From Paenibacillus vietnamensis (GTDB lineage: Bacteria; Bacillota; Bacilli; Paenibacillales; Paenibacillaceae), in NCBI RefSeq assembly GCF_020169515.1, contig NZ_JAHMHW010000004.1, positions 460,131 to 524,130 of the forward strand: a stretch of 64,000 bases of DNA, read 5' to 3'. The position numbers and the translations under genes were made by a program. Below the pieces are notes generated by a model. That model had not been told where the DNA came from. It worked only from the letters and a program-made list of their open reading frames with translations, and ran no database searches. Below are positions 45,130 to 55,307 of this stretch, in pieces (within the stretch, counting starts at the first letter, position 1; each line of letters starts with the position of its first letter).

Positions 45130-45440
45130 TGCACCACCTCCTTTTTTCTGAATATTCTGTTTTTTATATATAAGATTATTCTACTTTAATGATTCCATCC
45201 ATCAATCACATCCCGAATAAAACAGATCGCCTTGAGCATATAAATGTAAGCACTTTGATGAAGTGGCGCACTGCTACTCTTTCAAGAAATGTTCTGAATA
45301 TATTGGACTTTATGAAACTCCGCCTAATTTGTTTTATACATCTGATTCCTAACACAGCTTGATTATAATGGATAGCCACACAAAGTAAAATCAGGTATAA
45401 TTAAAGCAATATATAATAAAATGAAAGTAGTGATGAAGCC
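45130..45440. promoter_or_regulatory. Divergent control region between LplA-type and AraC genes
   Basis: About 310 bp of A+T-rich DNA with no further gene. It must hold both promoters. A half-matching catabolite-response-like sequence at 45246-45259 has two mismatches to consensus and is not called. Confidence 0.4.
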
Positions 45441-46268
45441 TTGAAGCATTACATGAAACAAATGTTGGTTACCGCATTGGACCGAGCATTGCCAGTCTAT
45501 ATTGAGCTTATGGGCTGGAACGAATGGCAGGAGGAATTCGATCGGCCCGAAGGGTATCATTGCTACCACTGGCTACATACGACCAGCGGAGAAGGCCAAT
45601 TCGAATGCTCCGGGACGACGGTAACATTAGCCCCCAATCAAGGCATTCTTCTCCCGCCTCATGTTCCTCATCGTTATGTCACGTTATCGCATCCCTGGTC
45701 TACCTGGTACGTTACCTTCAACGGCAATCTGGCGCCGACGATCGTATCTTCGCTTGGCCTCCCCACCTCCTCGGTGATTACCTGGGAGCCCGATTCCAGA
45801 CTGGCCAAGCTTCACAGGAGAAGCCGCAATCTGGCGCAAAGCTATCTGAATTTCAACGGCATGGACGGCTCCGCTTTCCTCTATCGGTTCCTTATGGATT
45901 TGAAGCGCTATGGGCAAGTGGACAAGCAGCGCTCCCACTCCCAGCATTCGCTCCGCCTCATGCCTTTGTTCCGGTTCATGGAAGAAAACTTCCACAACCC
46001 GTCCATCGGCCTCGCCAACCTCTCCGATTACGCAGGCCTGAGCTCGCAGCGGTTGAACTATCTGTTCCGGATCACGTCCGGAATGAGCCCCTATCAATAC
46101 CTGATTAATCTGCGCATTCAGAAAGCGAAAGAATTTCTGATCAATGACAAAACCCTTACCATCAAATCAATCGCTTCATTGGTGGGCTTTCTGGATGCCA
46201 GCCACTTCGTGTCCACCTTCCGAAATTTCGAGAACATGACCCCCCAGCGATTCCGTGAGCTGAACTAA
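45441..46268 (+). CDS. AraC-family transcriptional regulator
   Basis: 275 aa. The cupin-type sensor has LHTTSGEGQFECSGTTVTLAPNQGILLPPHVPHRY. The double helix-turn-helix ends IKSIASLVGFLDASHFVSTFRNFENMTPQRFREL. The start is TTG 45441 or ATG 45453; neither has a strong site. It diverges from the third importer operon and is its likely regulator. Its TAA overlaps the stop of the convergent response-regulator gene by four bases. Confidence 0.88.
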   Translation: MKHYMKQMLVTALDRALPVYIELMGWNEWQEEFDRPEGYHCYHWLHTTSGEGQFECSGTTVTLAPNQGILLPPHVPHRYVTLSHPWSTWYVTFNGNLAPTIVSSLGLPTSSVITWEPDSRLAKLHRRSRNLAQSYLNFNGMDGSAFLYRFLMDLKRYGQVDKQRSHSQHSLRLMPLFRFMEENFHNPSIGLANLSDYAGLSSQRLNYLFRITSGMSPYQYLINLRIQKAKEFLINDKTLTIKSIASLVGFLDASHFVSTFRNFENMTPQRFRELN

Positions 46269-47848
46269 GAGCTATCCCTGAATTCCTGAGGCGTGACGCC
46301 GAAATGTTCTTTGAAAACCTTGATAAAATACGTCGGATTTTTGTAGCCCAGACGTGCAGCAATTTCATATATCCTGTATCTGCTTTCCTTCAATAACACG
46401 ACTGCATGATCCAACCGCAAGCGCAGCAAGTATTCAGAGATCGTTTCCCCCGTCTCCCTCTTGAATACTTTCGAGACATGAGTAGGATGCATATATACAT
46501 AATCCGCGATAGCCTGCAGCGACACGTCTTCCGATAGATGCTCCTGCAAAAACTGATGGATTTGAGCAACCAGCGAGTGACGAGTAGCCGATGCCTCGGT
46601 ATTCGATTCATTCTGCAGTCGCTCAAGAATGCCCCCAGCCCAATAGGCGAGCTCTTCAATGGTTTTCATTTCATTCGCTCCATGCAGTCGATAGTCGGCC
46701 AGCAACTTGCCACTTTTGTGCACAAAGTAAGAGAAGGCGGACTTCAGCGAGTAATAAATCTCGGACAAATGTTCATTGGAGCCGTTGTATTTGGATTTCC
46801 ATTCCCCCACAATCTCATCCAGCTTCTCCTGCGCTCCCGCCCAATTGCCCGCTTCCAGCAAATGCGGAAATAAGGGGGGGGAGTAGAGAGAGCCTACCAC
46901 ATGAGAAGATGGTCTCTTGTGCTCACCGCCAAGTCGTACGACCAAATCATGCTCATGTCCAACTTGCGAGCGCATCGTGGCAATGCAGCGCTGATAAAGG
47001 TCTTCCAATCCGCTCGCAAGCGTTTCGATCGGCGACAGCACCAACGTAATGGCAAGATGCAGCAGTTGATTGACGACCCGTCTCATCTCATCAGCCAGTT
47101 GTTCGATGCAACGTTCGGTCAAATCCCCGGAATTGCGTCGGATGACAAACACCAGATTACCGTAGAGATCTTCGCTGCTCCAGCTTTTGACGGATTCCGA
47201 CAGCAGTTCCTCCACAATATTCGCGACGGCAAACCCGAGTACAGGCATATCCGACGGTTGATATCGCATATACGCATCCTTGATGCGGATGAGTATTAGT
47301 GATACGTCATCATCGGAGCGGATTGGAATATCGTACAGTTCCAATTGTTCCGCCAATTTGGCCTTAGAAATCGCTTGGCCCCGGATCAGGTTATTAAGCA
47401 GATTGGCACGCAGCACAGGAAGATTGCGATGCACCATAGCTTGCGAATGGACAAAAGCTCTTGCTTGCTCAAGCTCATCCCTTCTGGCATCAGCTGCCTC
47501 CTTAACGGCGGATAGCAACTCCGAGTCCTTGACAGGCTTGAGCAAATAATGAGACGCTTTATGCTTCAGCCCTTGCTGAGCGTATTCGAACTCCGCATGA
47601 CCGGTCAAGAGCATGCAGGATGTATGCGGCCACTGGCTCTTGATCGTCTTAATCAGTTCTATGCCGGTTATACCCGGCATGCGAACATCGGTAATAACAA
47701 TGTCAACTACCTCTGTCTGCATAACATCCAGCGCCTGTTTGCCGGAGTACGCCGCAAAACATGCCGTGATCCCAGCCTCCTGCCACGGAATACTCGCGAT
47801 CATGCTATCTACCAGATGCTCCTCATCATCCACGATCAGCAGATTCAT
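46265..47848 (-). CDS. YesN-type response regulator, fourth importer system
   Basis: 527 aa from ATG 47848: receiver with Asp54 (IVITDVRMPGITG), a long middle, and an AraC double helix-turn-helix ending EIAARLGYKNPTYFIKVFKEHFGVTPQEFRD. Its start lies inside the end of the kinase gene (23-nt overlap), so translation is likely coupled. It is the last gene of its operon. No terminator hairpin follows, as the AraC gene on the other strand begins at once. Confidence 0.92.
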   Translation of the reverse strand: MNLLIVDDEEHLVDSMIASIPWQEAGITACFAAYSGKQALDVMQTEVVDIVITDVRMPGITGIELIKTIKSQWPHTSCMLLTGHAEFEYAQQGLKHKASHYLLKPVKDSELLSAVKEAADARRDELEQARAFVHSQAMVHRNLPVLRANLLNNLIRGQAISKAKLAEQLELYDIPIRSDDDVSLILIRIKDAYMRYQPSDMPVLGFAVANIVEELLSESVKSWSSEDLYGNLVFVIRRNSGDLTERCIEQLADEMRRVVNQLLHLAITLVLSPIETLASGLEDLYQRCIATMRSQVGHEHDLVVRLGGEHKRPSSHVVGSLYSPPLFPHLLEAGNWAGAQEKLDEIVGEWKSKYNGSNEHLSEIYYSLKSAFSYFVHKSGKLLADYRLHGANEMKTIEELAYWAGGILERLQNESNTEASATRHSLVAQIHQFLQEHLSEDVSLQAIADYVYMHPTHVSKVFKRETGETISEYLLRLRLDHAVVLLKESRYRIYEIAARLGYKNPTYFIKVFKEHFGVTPQEFRDSS

Positions 47849-49580
47849 TGTCACTCGCCCCCTCACTCCAACGCAGCTCGACTCGAAGTCCTCCGGCAGT
47901 ATTGCACGATAGCCTCAGGCCGGAATCCGCTCCGTAACGGAGCTGCAGCCTTCGATGAACATTCCGCAAGCCGCAGCTCTCCACGCGATCCTCGGGACTG
48001 CCGTTCAGCAGCCGCTGAAGCTCCAGGACCCTGACGGCTGTCATCGCCCCGCCGTTGTCCTCCACGCTCAGTACATACTCGCTTCCAGAGAGGCTGCCCG
48101 TTATCGTAATGACACCGTCGTCTTCCATCCGCTCTATACCGTGAATCAGCGCATTCTCAATGATCGGCTGCAGAATCAATCGGGGCACTTGGACCTCCAT
48201 CAACCCCGGCATCACCCGGATAGAATATCGAATTCGCTTCATCCGCATCCGGTGAATGCTCAAGTAGTCGTCGGCGTTCTTCAACTCCTCGGAAAGCTTT
48301 ACGAATTGATGCTCGACACGAGTGGTGTAACGATAGTAGTCGGAGAGATGGTAGGCCATGTTAATCACGGCATCCTTGTTGCCAAGCTTGGTCATACTGA
48401 CCACATAGGTCAAGCTGTTGTAGAGAAAATGCGGATTGATCTGGGATTGCAGCTGCTTAAGCTCGGCTTCGCGAGCATGCAGCTTCTGCTCCAGCACATT
48501 CTCGATCAATTGCTGAATCTGCTCCGCCATATCGTTGAACCTGGTGATCACCAACCTGAATTCATTTTTAACCTGCAGCGGAATTCTTGATTTGTACTGA
48601 CCCATTTTAATCTGCTGCACCCCTTTCACAAGCGCCCCCAAAGGTACCTGCACATTGCGGTAGAGCAGCCAGGAGACGACAATGCCGACGATTAGCAACA
48701 GCCCCAGTACCAGATAGCTGAATTGATTGACAGCCCGCAGAGGTGTAAGGATCTCGTCCAGTGGCACAATATGGACCACATAACCGTCAAGCGCCTGAAC
48801 ATCGGAATAGGTCAGCAGATACGAAATGCCGTCGAGCTTCAGCGTCATGTCTCCTTCGCTTGCAAGCGGAATACGCTGCAATGCCGACAGCCCTTGTTCA
48901 AGGAGAAGGGGCGGCATCGAGCTGGCAGACAAATAAGCTTCCCGTGATCTGTAGAACAACACCTCTCCGTTACCCTGCGACTTGAATTCATCCAGCATAC
49001 GAATCACGTTGCTCATGTCAAAGCCGATCTCGATGATTGCATTCGCATTGTCAATGCCTCCTTCGTACTGTTCGAAGGTCAGATGAATCACCTTGCCAGG
49101 CTCGCCGACACCGCTGTGGTTCAAGATAAAATTCCAATTCTCCTCGCTTAACTCCCGAAGCCGCTCCGGATTGAACGACGTGCCGGGCATGGTGGACAAG
49201 GATTGCCCCGACTGCGGCGAATATACGGTGATATCATTGATCCAGTTCGTAGAGGCGGCTTGCAGATTCAGCTTGTCAAGAATAATTTTCTTCTTTCTGA
49301 TCTGCTCGTAATGACTTGCGTAAAGCACGGACAAATCTTGAAATTCAATCACGTTCGGATCACGCAGCAGCATGTGCGAAAAAGTTTCCAGCTGCATGAT
49401 GATATAATTCATCTGCGTGCTTAGTGTCGACAGCCGGCTAATGTTCGACTGCTTCAGCTGGCCGGTGATGACATTTTCATTGATCCGGTTGGAGTACACC
49501 GAGAAGACCAGAACCGGCAGAAGCAATAAGACAAGCGAGCCGACCAGTTTGGAAAAGAGACTACGTTCTTTGTTGCTCAT
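47826..49580 (-). CDS. YesM-type sensor histidine kinase, fourth importer system
   Basis: 584 aa. Helices near residues 10-28 and 285-305 flank an extracellular domain. The HAMP region is followed by the His box QSQINPHFLYNSLTYVV, the N box LILQPIIENALIHGIER and the G box SVEDNGGAM. An AGGAGT site precedes ATG 49580. It works with the 46265 regulator and is encoded directly after the permeases. Confidence 0.92.
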   Translation of the reverse strand: MSNKERSLFSKLVGSLVLLLLPVLVFSVYSNRINENVITGQLKQSNISRLSTLSTQMNYIIMQLETFSHMLLRDPNVIEFQDLSVLYASHYEQIRKKKIILDKLNLQAASTNWINDITVYSPQSGQSLSTMPGTSFNPERLRELSEENWNFILNHSGVGEPGKVIHLTFEQYEGGIDNANAIIEIGFDMSNVIRMLDEFKSQGNGEVLFYRSREAYLSASSMPPLLLEQGLSALQRIPLASEGDMTLKLDGISYLLTYSDVQALDGYVVHIVPLDEILTPLRAVNQFSYLVLGLLLIVGIVVSWLLYRNVQVPLGALVKGVQQIKMGQYKSRIPLQVKNEFRLVITRFNDMAEQIQQLIENVLEQKLHAREAELKQLQSQINPHFLYNSLTYVVSMTKLGNKDAVINMAYHLSDYYRYTTRVEHQFVKLSEELKNADDYLSIHRMRMKRIRYSIRVMPGLMEVQVPRLILQPIIENALIHGIERMEDDGVITITGSLSGSEYVLSVEDNGGAMTAVRVLELQRLLNGSPEDRVESCGLRNVHRRLQLRYGADSGLRLSCNTAGGLRVELRWSEGASDNESADRG

Positions 49581-49609
49581 CCGCCACGACTCCTAAGTTT
49601 TTGCCTATT

Positions 49610-50479
49610 TTATTCTTTGACCGCTCCCATCGTCAAACCTTGCACGAAAAACCTCTGCAGGAAGGGATACACGATCAAAATAGGCAAGGCGCCAATCAGA
49701 ATCTGTGCCGATCGAACGGTTCGCTCCGACAAAATCTGCAGCTGACCGGGATCAATGTTGGTATTGCGCATGTCCCCGCTCTGAATGATGGTTTGAAGGA
49801 AGGTCGCCAGCGGATACTTCCGGTAATCCGTCATGTAGATCAAACCGTCGAACCATGAATTCCAGTGCCATACCATTGCGAACAGCGACAGCGTAGCCAG
49901 GGAAGGAAGCGACAGCGGAAGGTAAATGGAAACCAATGACCTCATATACCCCGCTCCGTCAATATGCGCCGCCTCGTCAAGCTCTTTGGGAATAGCCCGA
50001 AAAAACTGCATCATCAGAATCGTATTAAACACATTGACGGCGGAGGGCAGGATAAGCGCCCAGAGCGTATTGGTCAGCTCCAGCTGGGTAACGACAAGAT
50101 AGGTGGGAATCAATCCGCCGTTAAAGAGCATCGTAAATACGAAGAACCAGGCATAAAAGGATCTTCCGGCAAACGACCGCGAAAGCGTATATGCGGCCGT
50201 TACCGTCAATAACATGGAAAATAACGTGCCGACAACCGTCCTTTCCACCGAAAAGAGCAAGGAACGCAGAAAAGAAGGATTCGTCAGCGTTCTCAGGTAA
50301 GCCTCGGCCGTAAAATCGACCGGCCAAAAGTAGACCTGGTTAGCAGTAGCCGCGGAGCTGGAGCTAAAGGATACTGCTGCCACATGAATCAGCGGCAATA
50401 TGCATAGTATGGCCAATACTGCCAAAAACATGGTGTTGCCCGCCGTAAACCAACGGTATGAGAGCGTCTTTTGATGCAT
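49610..50479 (-). CDS. ABC transporter permease, LplC/YtcP-type, fourth importer
   Basis: 289 aa with six helices, EAA loop IPKELDEAAHIDGAGYMRSLVSIYLPL and the end RFFVQGLTMGAVKE. It starts 18 nt after the LplB-type gene. Confidence 0.92.
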   Translation of the reverse strand: MHQKTLSYRWFTAGNTMFLAVLAILCILPLIHVAAVSFSSSSAATANQVYFWPVDFTAEAYLRTLTNPSFLRSLLFSVERTVVGTLFSMLLTVTAAYTLSRSFAGRSFYAWFFVFTMLFNGGLIPTYLVVTQLELTNTLWALILPSAVNVFNTILMMQFFRAIPKELDEAAHIDGAGYMRSLVSIYLPLSLPSLATLSLFAMVWHWNSWFDGLIYMTDYRKYPLATFLQTIIQSGDMRNTNIDPGQLQILSERTVRSAQILIGALPILIVYPFLQRFFVQGLTMGAVKE

Positions 50480-50497
50480 CAGTTATCACCTGCCCCG

Positions 50498-51409
50498 TCA
50501 AAAAATCCGATAATTTCCAAATCGGTAGGCAAGCCGGTATGCCGCAACAATCAGTACGAAGCTGACTGCCGATTTGAACAAACCGACAGCGGTCGCGAAG
50601 CTGAATGCCCCGCTCATAAGGCCTACCCTGTACACAAAGGTATCGATAATGTCTCCTTGCTTGTAGACCAATGGATTATATAAATTGAAAATTTGATCGA
50701 ATCCGGCATTGAGGATGTTGCCCAAGGAAAGTGTGCCCACTACCAGAATCACAGGCACCATCGCAGGCAGAGTGACATGCAGCGTCTGCTTGAAACGTCC
50801 CGCGCCATCCATCTCCGCCGCTTCATACAACGACATGTTGATGCCGCTCATCGCCGCGAGATAGATGATGGCGGAGAAACCGAACTCCTTCCACACGTCG
50901 CTTACGATGACCGTCACCCTGAACCATGTTCCGTCTCCGAGAAAAAACACAGGTTCGGTCCCCAAAAAAGATATCAATTGATTGATTATGCCTTTATTGC
51001 CTAGAATATCCGTCAATATGCCGCCGAGAATGACCCAAGACAGAAAATGAGGCAGGTACACCAATGTTTGAACAAATCGTTTGAATACAAGCTTGCCAAC
51101 TTCATTAAGCAGCAAGGCAAAAACGATCGGTACCGCGATATTCGCGACAATTTTAAACGCAGCGATAATCAAGGTGTTATAGATCACTCGCAAGCTGTCG
51201 GGATACGTAAACATGTATTGAAAATGTTCAAAACCTACCCATGCCGACTTCAGCAGGCCCAAACGAGGTTTGTAATCTTGAAATGCCATGACCAGTCCGG
51301 CCATTGGCGCATAATTAAAAATCAGCAAGCAGATCACCGATGGCAATATGATCAAATGAAGAGGGAGGTGGCGAAACAACCCCCTCCTGCTCTTCCTTCC
51401 CTCCGTCAT
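50498..51409 (-). CDS. ABC transporter permease, LplB-type, fourth importer
   Basis: 303 aa. It has LIILPSVICLLIFNYAPMAGLVMAFQDYKPRLG and the EAA loop INMSLYEAAEMDGAGRFKQTLHVTLPA. An AAGGAGTG site overlaps the end of the binding-protein gene, whose stop is only 7 nt upstream, so no stabilising hairpin separates them here, unlike the first and third systems. Confidence 0.92.
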   Translation of the reverse strand: MTEGRKSRRGLFRHLPLHLIILPSVICLLIFNYAPMAGLVMAFQDYKPRLGLLKSAWVGFEHFQYMFTYPDSLRVIYNTLIIAAFKIVANIAVPIVFALLLNEVGKLVFKRFVQTLVYLPHFLSWVILGGILTDILGNKGIINQLISFLGTEPVFFLGDGTWFRVTVIVSDVWKEFGFSAIIYLAAMSGINMSLYEAAEMDGAGRFKQTLHVTLPAMVPVILVVGTLSLGNILNAGFDQIFNLYNPLVYKQGDIIDTFVYRVGLMSGAFSFATAVGLFKSAVSFVLIVAAYRLAYRFGNYRIF

Positions 51410-51416
51410 TCAAGCC

Positions 51417-53051
51417 TCACTCCTTTGCATTCACTGCTTGATACCAATCATTCACTTCTTTGGTGATTTCGTCGCCGCCTGAAGACTTCCACTTCTCCAC
51501 AAAGGCATCGAATGCATCCGGCGATGTTTGGCCATATATAATTTCCATGAACATTTCGTTTTCCATTCTGCGCAGCAGCTCGCCCTTCTGAACCATTGTG
51601 GCCGTTGGCGGGCCGGTATAACGGTCAAATACAGCCGCATCGTCGAGATACGTTTCCAGAACGGCGGCCGCCTCCGCCCATTTTTTCGGTCTTGCCGAAA
51701 AATATTTCTCATAAGGCGTCTCCGGCGTCTCGCCCCTTCCCAGCTTGGCCATAACCTCAAGCTCCTTTTTCGGCGTTTGAATATCATTGCCATAGATGGA
51801 ATACTTCTTAACGTCGATCCAGCCCCCTGGAATCTTGTCCTGCTCGTACACCGGCTCGCCGTCTACCATGACATAATCGTACCCTTCCGCCCAACCATTG
51901 GCGAATTCGGAATCCGGATCGTAGAAGCCGGGACCCATGATGGCATCCAAATAATCAAAGAAGGCGTCCATATGCTTAAAGTCCTTGTTGAAATAGAATC
52001 GGACAGACGATTGCGGCTCGCTGCCGAAACCTACCTTGCCATCGACTCCGGCAGGAACCGGGATCGGTCGATAATCAAACTCCATGTCCTGATTGAAAGG
52101 ATAAGTCGCCATCCATGTCGGACCGAATACCATGCCCGACTTGCCCTGAACAAAGCTTTCCGCAGCCTTGGCTTCGTCCATAATGCCAGCGTCCTTATCC
52201 AGATAGCCCTTGCTCATCCATTCGCTCAGCTTGACCAGCCCTTCCTTGACCGTTGGCTGAATGGAGCCGTATTGCAGCGTTCCGTCGGCCGCCTCTGTCC
52301 AATAAGTCGGTATAGCCGCCTGACCGAAGAGAAAATCGCTGGATACCATATACGTATCCTTGACGGCTGTTACTCCTTTTTTAAGAGAAAGGGACAAACC
52401 GATCGTATCTTTTTGCCCGTTGCCGTCGGGATCCTTATTCACGAATGCGTCCATCACCGTCTCCATCTCTTCGACCGTGGCAGGCGGCTTCAGGCCCAAT
52501 TGGTCCAGCCAGTCCTGGCGAATCCACAGGACGCTGAACGAGCTGACCGCGTTAAATGTAGGCAAACCATAATGAAGGCCATCATACGTCACCGTATTCC
52601 AGATCTCGGGATACTGCGCATACAGCTCTTTGAGCCGCGGCGAAGCATACTCTTCAAAGGCCTCGCCGATATCCATAACTTTGCCCGAATCGACAACCTG
52701 ATTCTCGAGGGTGGGATTGTTCAGTGTGAAGACATCCGGAAGCTTGTCATTGGAATTGAGCAGGAGACGGAGCCTTGTATCATACGCCTCCCCGGTACCT
52801 ACGCTCCAATCCACCTTGAAGTCGATGCCGAACTTCTCTTTGGCCCACCGGGTATGAACATTATCTTCGATCGTCTCTCCATTTTTGAATTTATTGTCCG
52901 ATCCTACTACGCGCCCAAGGGTGATGACGGCTTCTCGCTTGGTACTTTCACCTTGCTCCGAGATTGGCTCCTGGCTGCAACCCATTGCCGACAACAGCAA
53001 TGAGCCTGTCGCAAGCGTTATTGCCGTTTGCTTTGCCATTTTTTTCAACAT
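51417..53051 (-). CDS. LplA-type substrate-binding lipoprotein, fourth importer
   Basis: 544 aa from ATG 53051, 8 nt after AGGAGG; the frame to 53168 has no site. The signal is LATGSLLLSAMGCSQ with lipid Cys in the AMGC box. The mature sequence (GRVVGSDNKFKNGETIEDN, FTLNNPTLENQVVDSGKVMDIG) is LplA-like. It heads the operon binding protein, permeases, kinase, regulator. It diverges from the GH42-GH29 operon, suggesting a fucosylated galactoside as cargo. Confidence 0.92.
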   Translation of the reverse strand: MLKKMAKQTAITLATGSLLLSAMGCSQEPISEQGESTKREAVITLGRVVGSDNKFKNGETIEDNVHTRWAKEKFGIDFKVDWSVGTGEAYDTRLRLLLNSNDKLPDVFTLNNPTLENQVVDSGKVMDIGEAFEEYASPRLKELYAQYPEIWNTVTYDGLHYGLPTFNAVSSFSVLWIRQDWLDQLGLKPPATVEEMETVMDAFVNKDPDGNGQKDTIGLSLSLKKGVTAVKDTYMVSSDFLFGQAAIPTYWTEAADGTLQYGSIQPTVKEGLVKLSEWMSKGYLDKDAGIMDEAKAAESFVQGKSGMVFGPTWMATYPFNQDMEFDYRPIPVPAGVDGKVGFGSEPQSSVRFYFNKDFKHMDAFFDYLDAIMGPGFYDPDSEFANGWAEGYDYVMVDGEPVYEQDKIPGGWIDVKKYSIYGNDIQTPKKELEVMAKLGRGETPETPYEKYFSARPKKWAEAAAVLETYLDDAAVFDRYTGPPTATMVQKGELLRRMENEMFMEIIYGQTSPDAFDAFVEKWKSSGGDEITKEVNDWYQAVNAKE

Positions 53052-53266
53052 GTCGTGACCTCCTGTTTCTCTATTCATACGCACAGTATATCCTTGCAAG
53101 GAAGGCGACATAAATAACAATATCACGAGATTTATATAACTATTTTGGTCTCTGTAAAAAAGGTTCATTTTCTTATATACTCACATCATTTTTTTATATT
53201 TCTTATTTCCATTTCACCATTTATCATAATTTTTATCTTTAATATTTTTATATGGCGGTGATCATC

Positions 53267-55282
53267 ATGTTATTTGCAGGCGCAAATTACCATCCCCACG
53301 ACTGGCCGCGTGAGCGATGGCGTCACGATATTGATCTGATGCGCAAAGCTTCTTTTAATATTGTGCGATTAGGCCATCTGTGCTGGGATAGCTTCGAGCC
53401 TTCGGAGGGCAACTATACCTTCGAGTGGTTTGATGAAGTGATGGAGCTGTTCGCCGAGGCTGGCATTAAAGTCGTTCTGGATATTGCGACCCGACCCGCC
53501 CCGACATGGCTTCACAGAAAATATCCTGAAATTTCGCTTACTGCGCCTGATGGCCTCCGAATGGAAGCCCACACGCGATATATGGAGGACATTGGCCACC
53601 CGGCCTTCCAGGAATACGCTTACGCCTTTGCCAAAACGCTGGTGACGCGTTACCGGCATCATCCTGCGCTGTACGCCTTCGGGCTCTGCAACGAGCTTGG
53701 CTCAGGCTCGCCCTCCTATTCCGGCGCAGCCAGGGATCGATTCGAAGCATGGCTTCGCAACAAATACATTACGGTCGAGCGACTCAATCGGGCCTGGACT
53801 TCCCAGCGTTGGTCCAGAAAGCTGAACAGCTTCAACGATGTTGTGCTGCCGATCTCCGGACAAGTGAAGGGCGCTCCGGAGCGATTGTTGGACATGTCTC
53901 GTTTTTATTCTGATGAGACACTGGCCTATATGCAAGGGTTAAGCGATATCGTCAAGGAACTGGCGCCGCACGCCAGGGAAACGACCAACCACTGGTCCGA
54001 GAATCCCGGCTACGGCTTCGATTATTTAAAGCAGTATCAAACGATCATCGATTTGCCCGGCATCGGCTTCTATCCGGGCACGAACCCGGAGGACCGGAGA
54101 GCGTTGTCGGCGGCCTGCTTTTTCATGGATCATCGGATCGGGGAGCTGGACGAGCCCATCTGGTGTCTGGAATTCCAGACAGGCGATTTCGGCGGGTACG
54201 CCTCTCCCCGCAATGCCATGCGAATGTATGCTTACCTTTCGCTGATTCACAGAGCGCAAGCCGTTTGCGCCTGGACATGGCGTACGATGCTTGGCGGCGA
54301 GGAGCAGTACGTGTTCGGTCTCCTAGATCACGACGGCATTCCCGGCTGGAAGTATGACGAGTTTAAACAAATCGCGGAGGAATTCAAGCTGCTGCAGGAC
54401 AGAGGGCTCCCGCGAAAGACGAATGCAGAGATTGCCGTTGCCTATTCCTATGAAAGCCTAAAAGTAATGGCCGGAAACCGAAGCTTCTATAAGGCCGATT
54501 ATACCGAGCAGGTCTTGCAAGCCTACGGTGCGCTTGAGCTCGCCAATCTGGACTGCAACATCGTCAATCTGCGCGACATTCGCAAAAGCTACAAGCTGCT
54601 GATCGTCCCCGGGCATGCGGTGATGGACAGCGAGTCGGCCGAGACTGTTCGTTCCTTTGTCGAACAAGGAGGCATAGTCGTAATGACGGCCTATTCGGCG
54701 AAGGTCAACACGCACAATCAGGTATTTGATACGGCGCAGCCAGGAGGCCTCAACGATGTATTCGGAATCCGAAGCGGAGCATTTGTCAGAACCCGCAGCC
54801 ATACTCCTGCGGAGAATGCCGGCGGGCTAGAGAAATCCGAGCTGGGACTGGAGCGCGAGAAGCCAGCGATCATGATGGACTCCCGGGAACTCCAGCCCAA
54901 GATCGACTATTACGAGATTTTGGAGTCTCGCACGGCCGAGACTATGGCGGTTTTCACCAATACTTGGGAGTGCTCCCCCGCCGTTACGCGCAATCGCTAC
55001 GGCAAAGGCGAAGCCATCTACGTCGCGCTGCCGGCAAACACAGAGTTTCTGGCGGTAGTGCTGGACTCTCTATATCCGGCGCTTGGTATTGACAAAGGTC
55101 CTTCAACGCCTCCTGGCGTATCCGCACGGCGACTGGATAATGGCGATATCCTGTATGTGAATACGACAGGAAAGCCTCAGACGTTGTCACTGCCTCGTTC
55201 CGGATTAGGCCTCTTGTCCGGACAATCGTTCGAATCCGAGCTGATTTTAGACGCTTATGATGCAGAGCTTGTACAATTCTAG
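53267..55282 (+). CDS. Beta-galactosidase, GH42
   Basis: 671 aa and cytosolic (no signal). The start is ATG 53267, preceded by GGCGGTG; ATG 53252 is weaker. The barrel begins FAGANYHPHDWPRERWRHDIDLMRKASFNIVRLG. Acid/base is E143 (GLCNELG) and nucleophile E302 (IWCLEFQTGDFGG). The glutamine-amidotransferase-like trimerisation domain follows (LLIVPGHAVMDSESAETVRSFVEQGG), then a small beta domain. The cysteine cluster that binds zinc in many GH42 enzymes is not evident. It is co-transcribed with an alpha-L-fucosidase 25 nt downstream, fitting stepwise removal of Fuc and Gal. Confidence 0.93.
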   Translation: MLFAGANYHPHDWPRERWRHDIDLMRKASFNIVRLGHLCWDSFEPSEGNYTFEWFDEVMELFAEAGIKVVLDIATRPAPTWLHRKYPEISLTAPDGLRMEAHTRYMEDIGHPAFQEYAYAFAKTLVTRYRHHPALYAFGLCNELGSGSPSYSGAARDRFEAWLRNKYITVERLNRAWTSQRWSRKLNSFNDVVLPISGQVKGAPERLLDMSRFYSDETLAYMQGLSDIVKELAPHARETTNHWSENPGYGFDYLKQYQTIIDLPGIGFYPGTNPEDRRALSAACFFMDHRIGELDEPIWCLEFQTGDFGGYASPRNAMRMYAYLSLIHRAQAVCAWTWRTMLGGEEQYVFGLLDHDGIPGWKYDEFKQIAEEFKLLQDRGLPRKTNAEIAVAYSYESLKVMAGNRSFYKADYTEQVLQAYGALELANLDCNIVNLRDIRKSYKLLIVPGHAVMDSESAETVRSFVEQGGIVVMTAYSAKVNTHNQVFDTAQPGGLNDVFGIRSGAFVRTRSHTPAENAGGLEKSELGLEREKPAIMMDSRELQPKIDYYEILESRTAETMAVFTNTWECSPAVTRNRYGKGEAIYVALPANTEFLAVVLDSLYPALGIDKGPSTPPGVSARRLDNGDILYVNTTGKPQTLSLPRSGLGLLSGQSFESELILDAYDAELVQF

Positions 55283-55307
55283 AACCAATGAAAAGGAGAA
55301 ATGATCC

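Noticed and set aside
45246..45259. Catabolite-response-element-like sequence TGTAAGCACTTTGA
   Set aside because: Two mismatches at conserved positions, including the central CG; not convincing without expression data.
51528..53003. Plus-strand frame of 491 codons
   Set aside because: Complement of the LplA-type lipoprotein gene, whose signal peptide, ribosome site and family features are clear.
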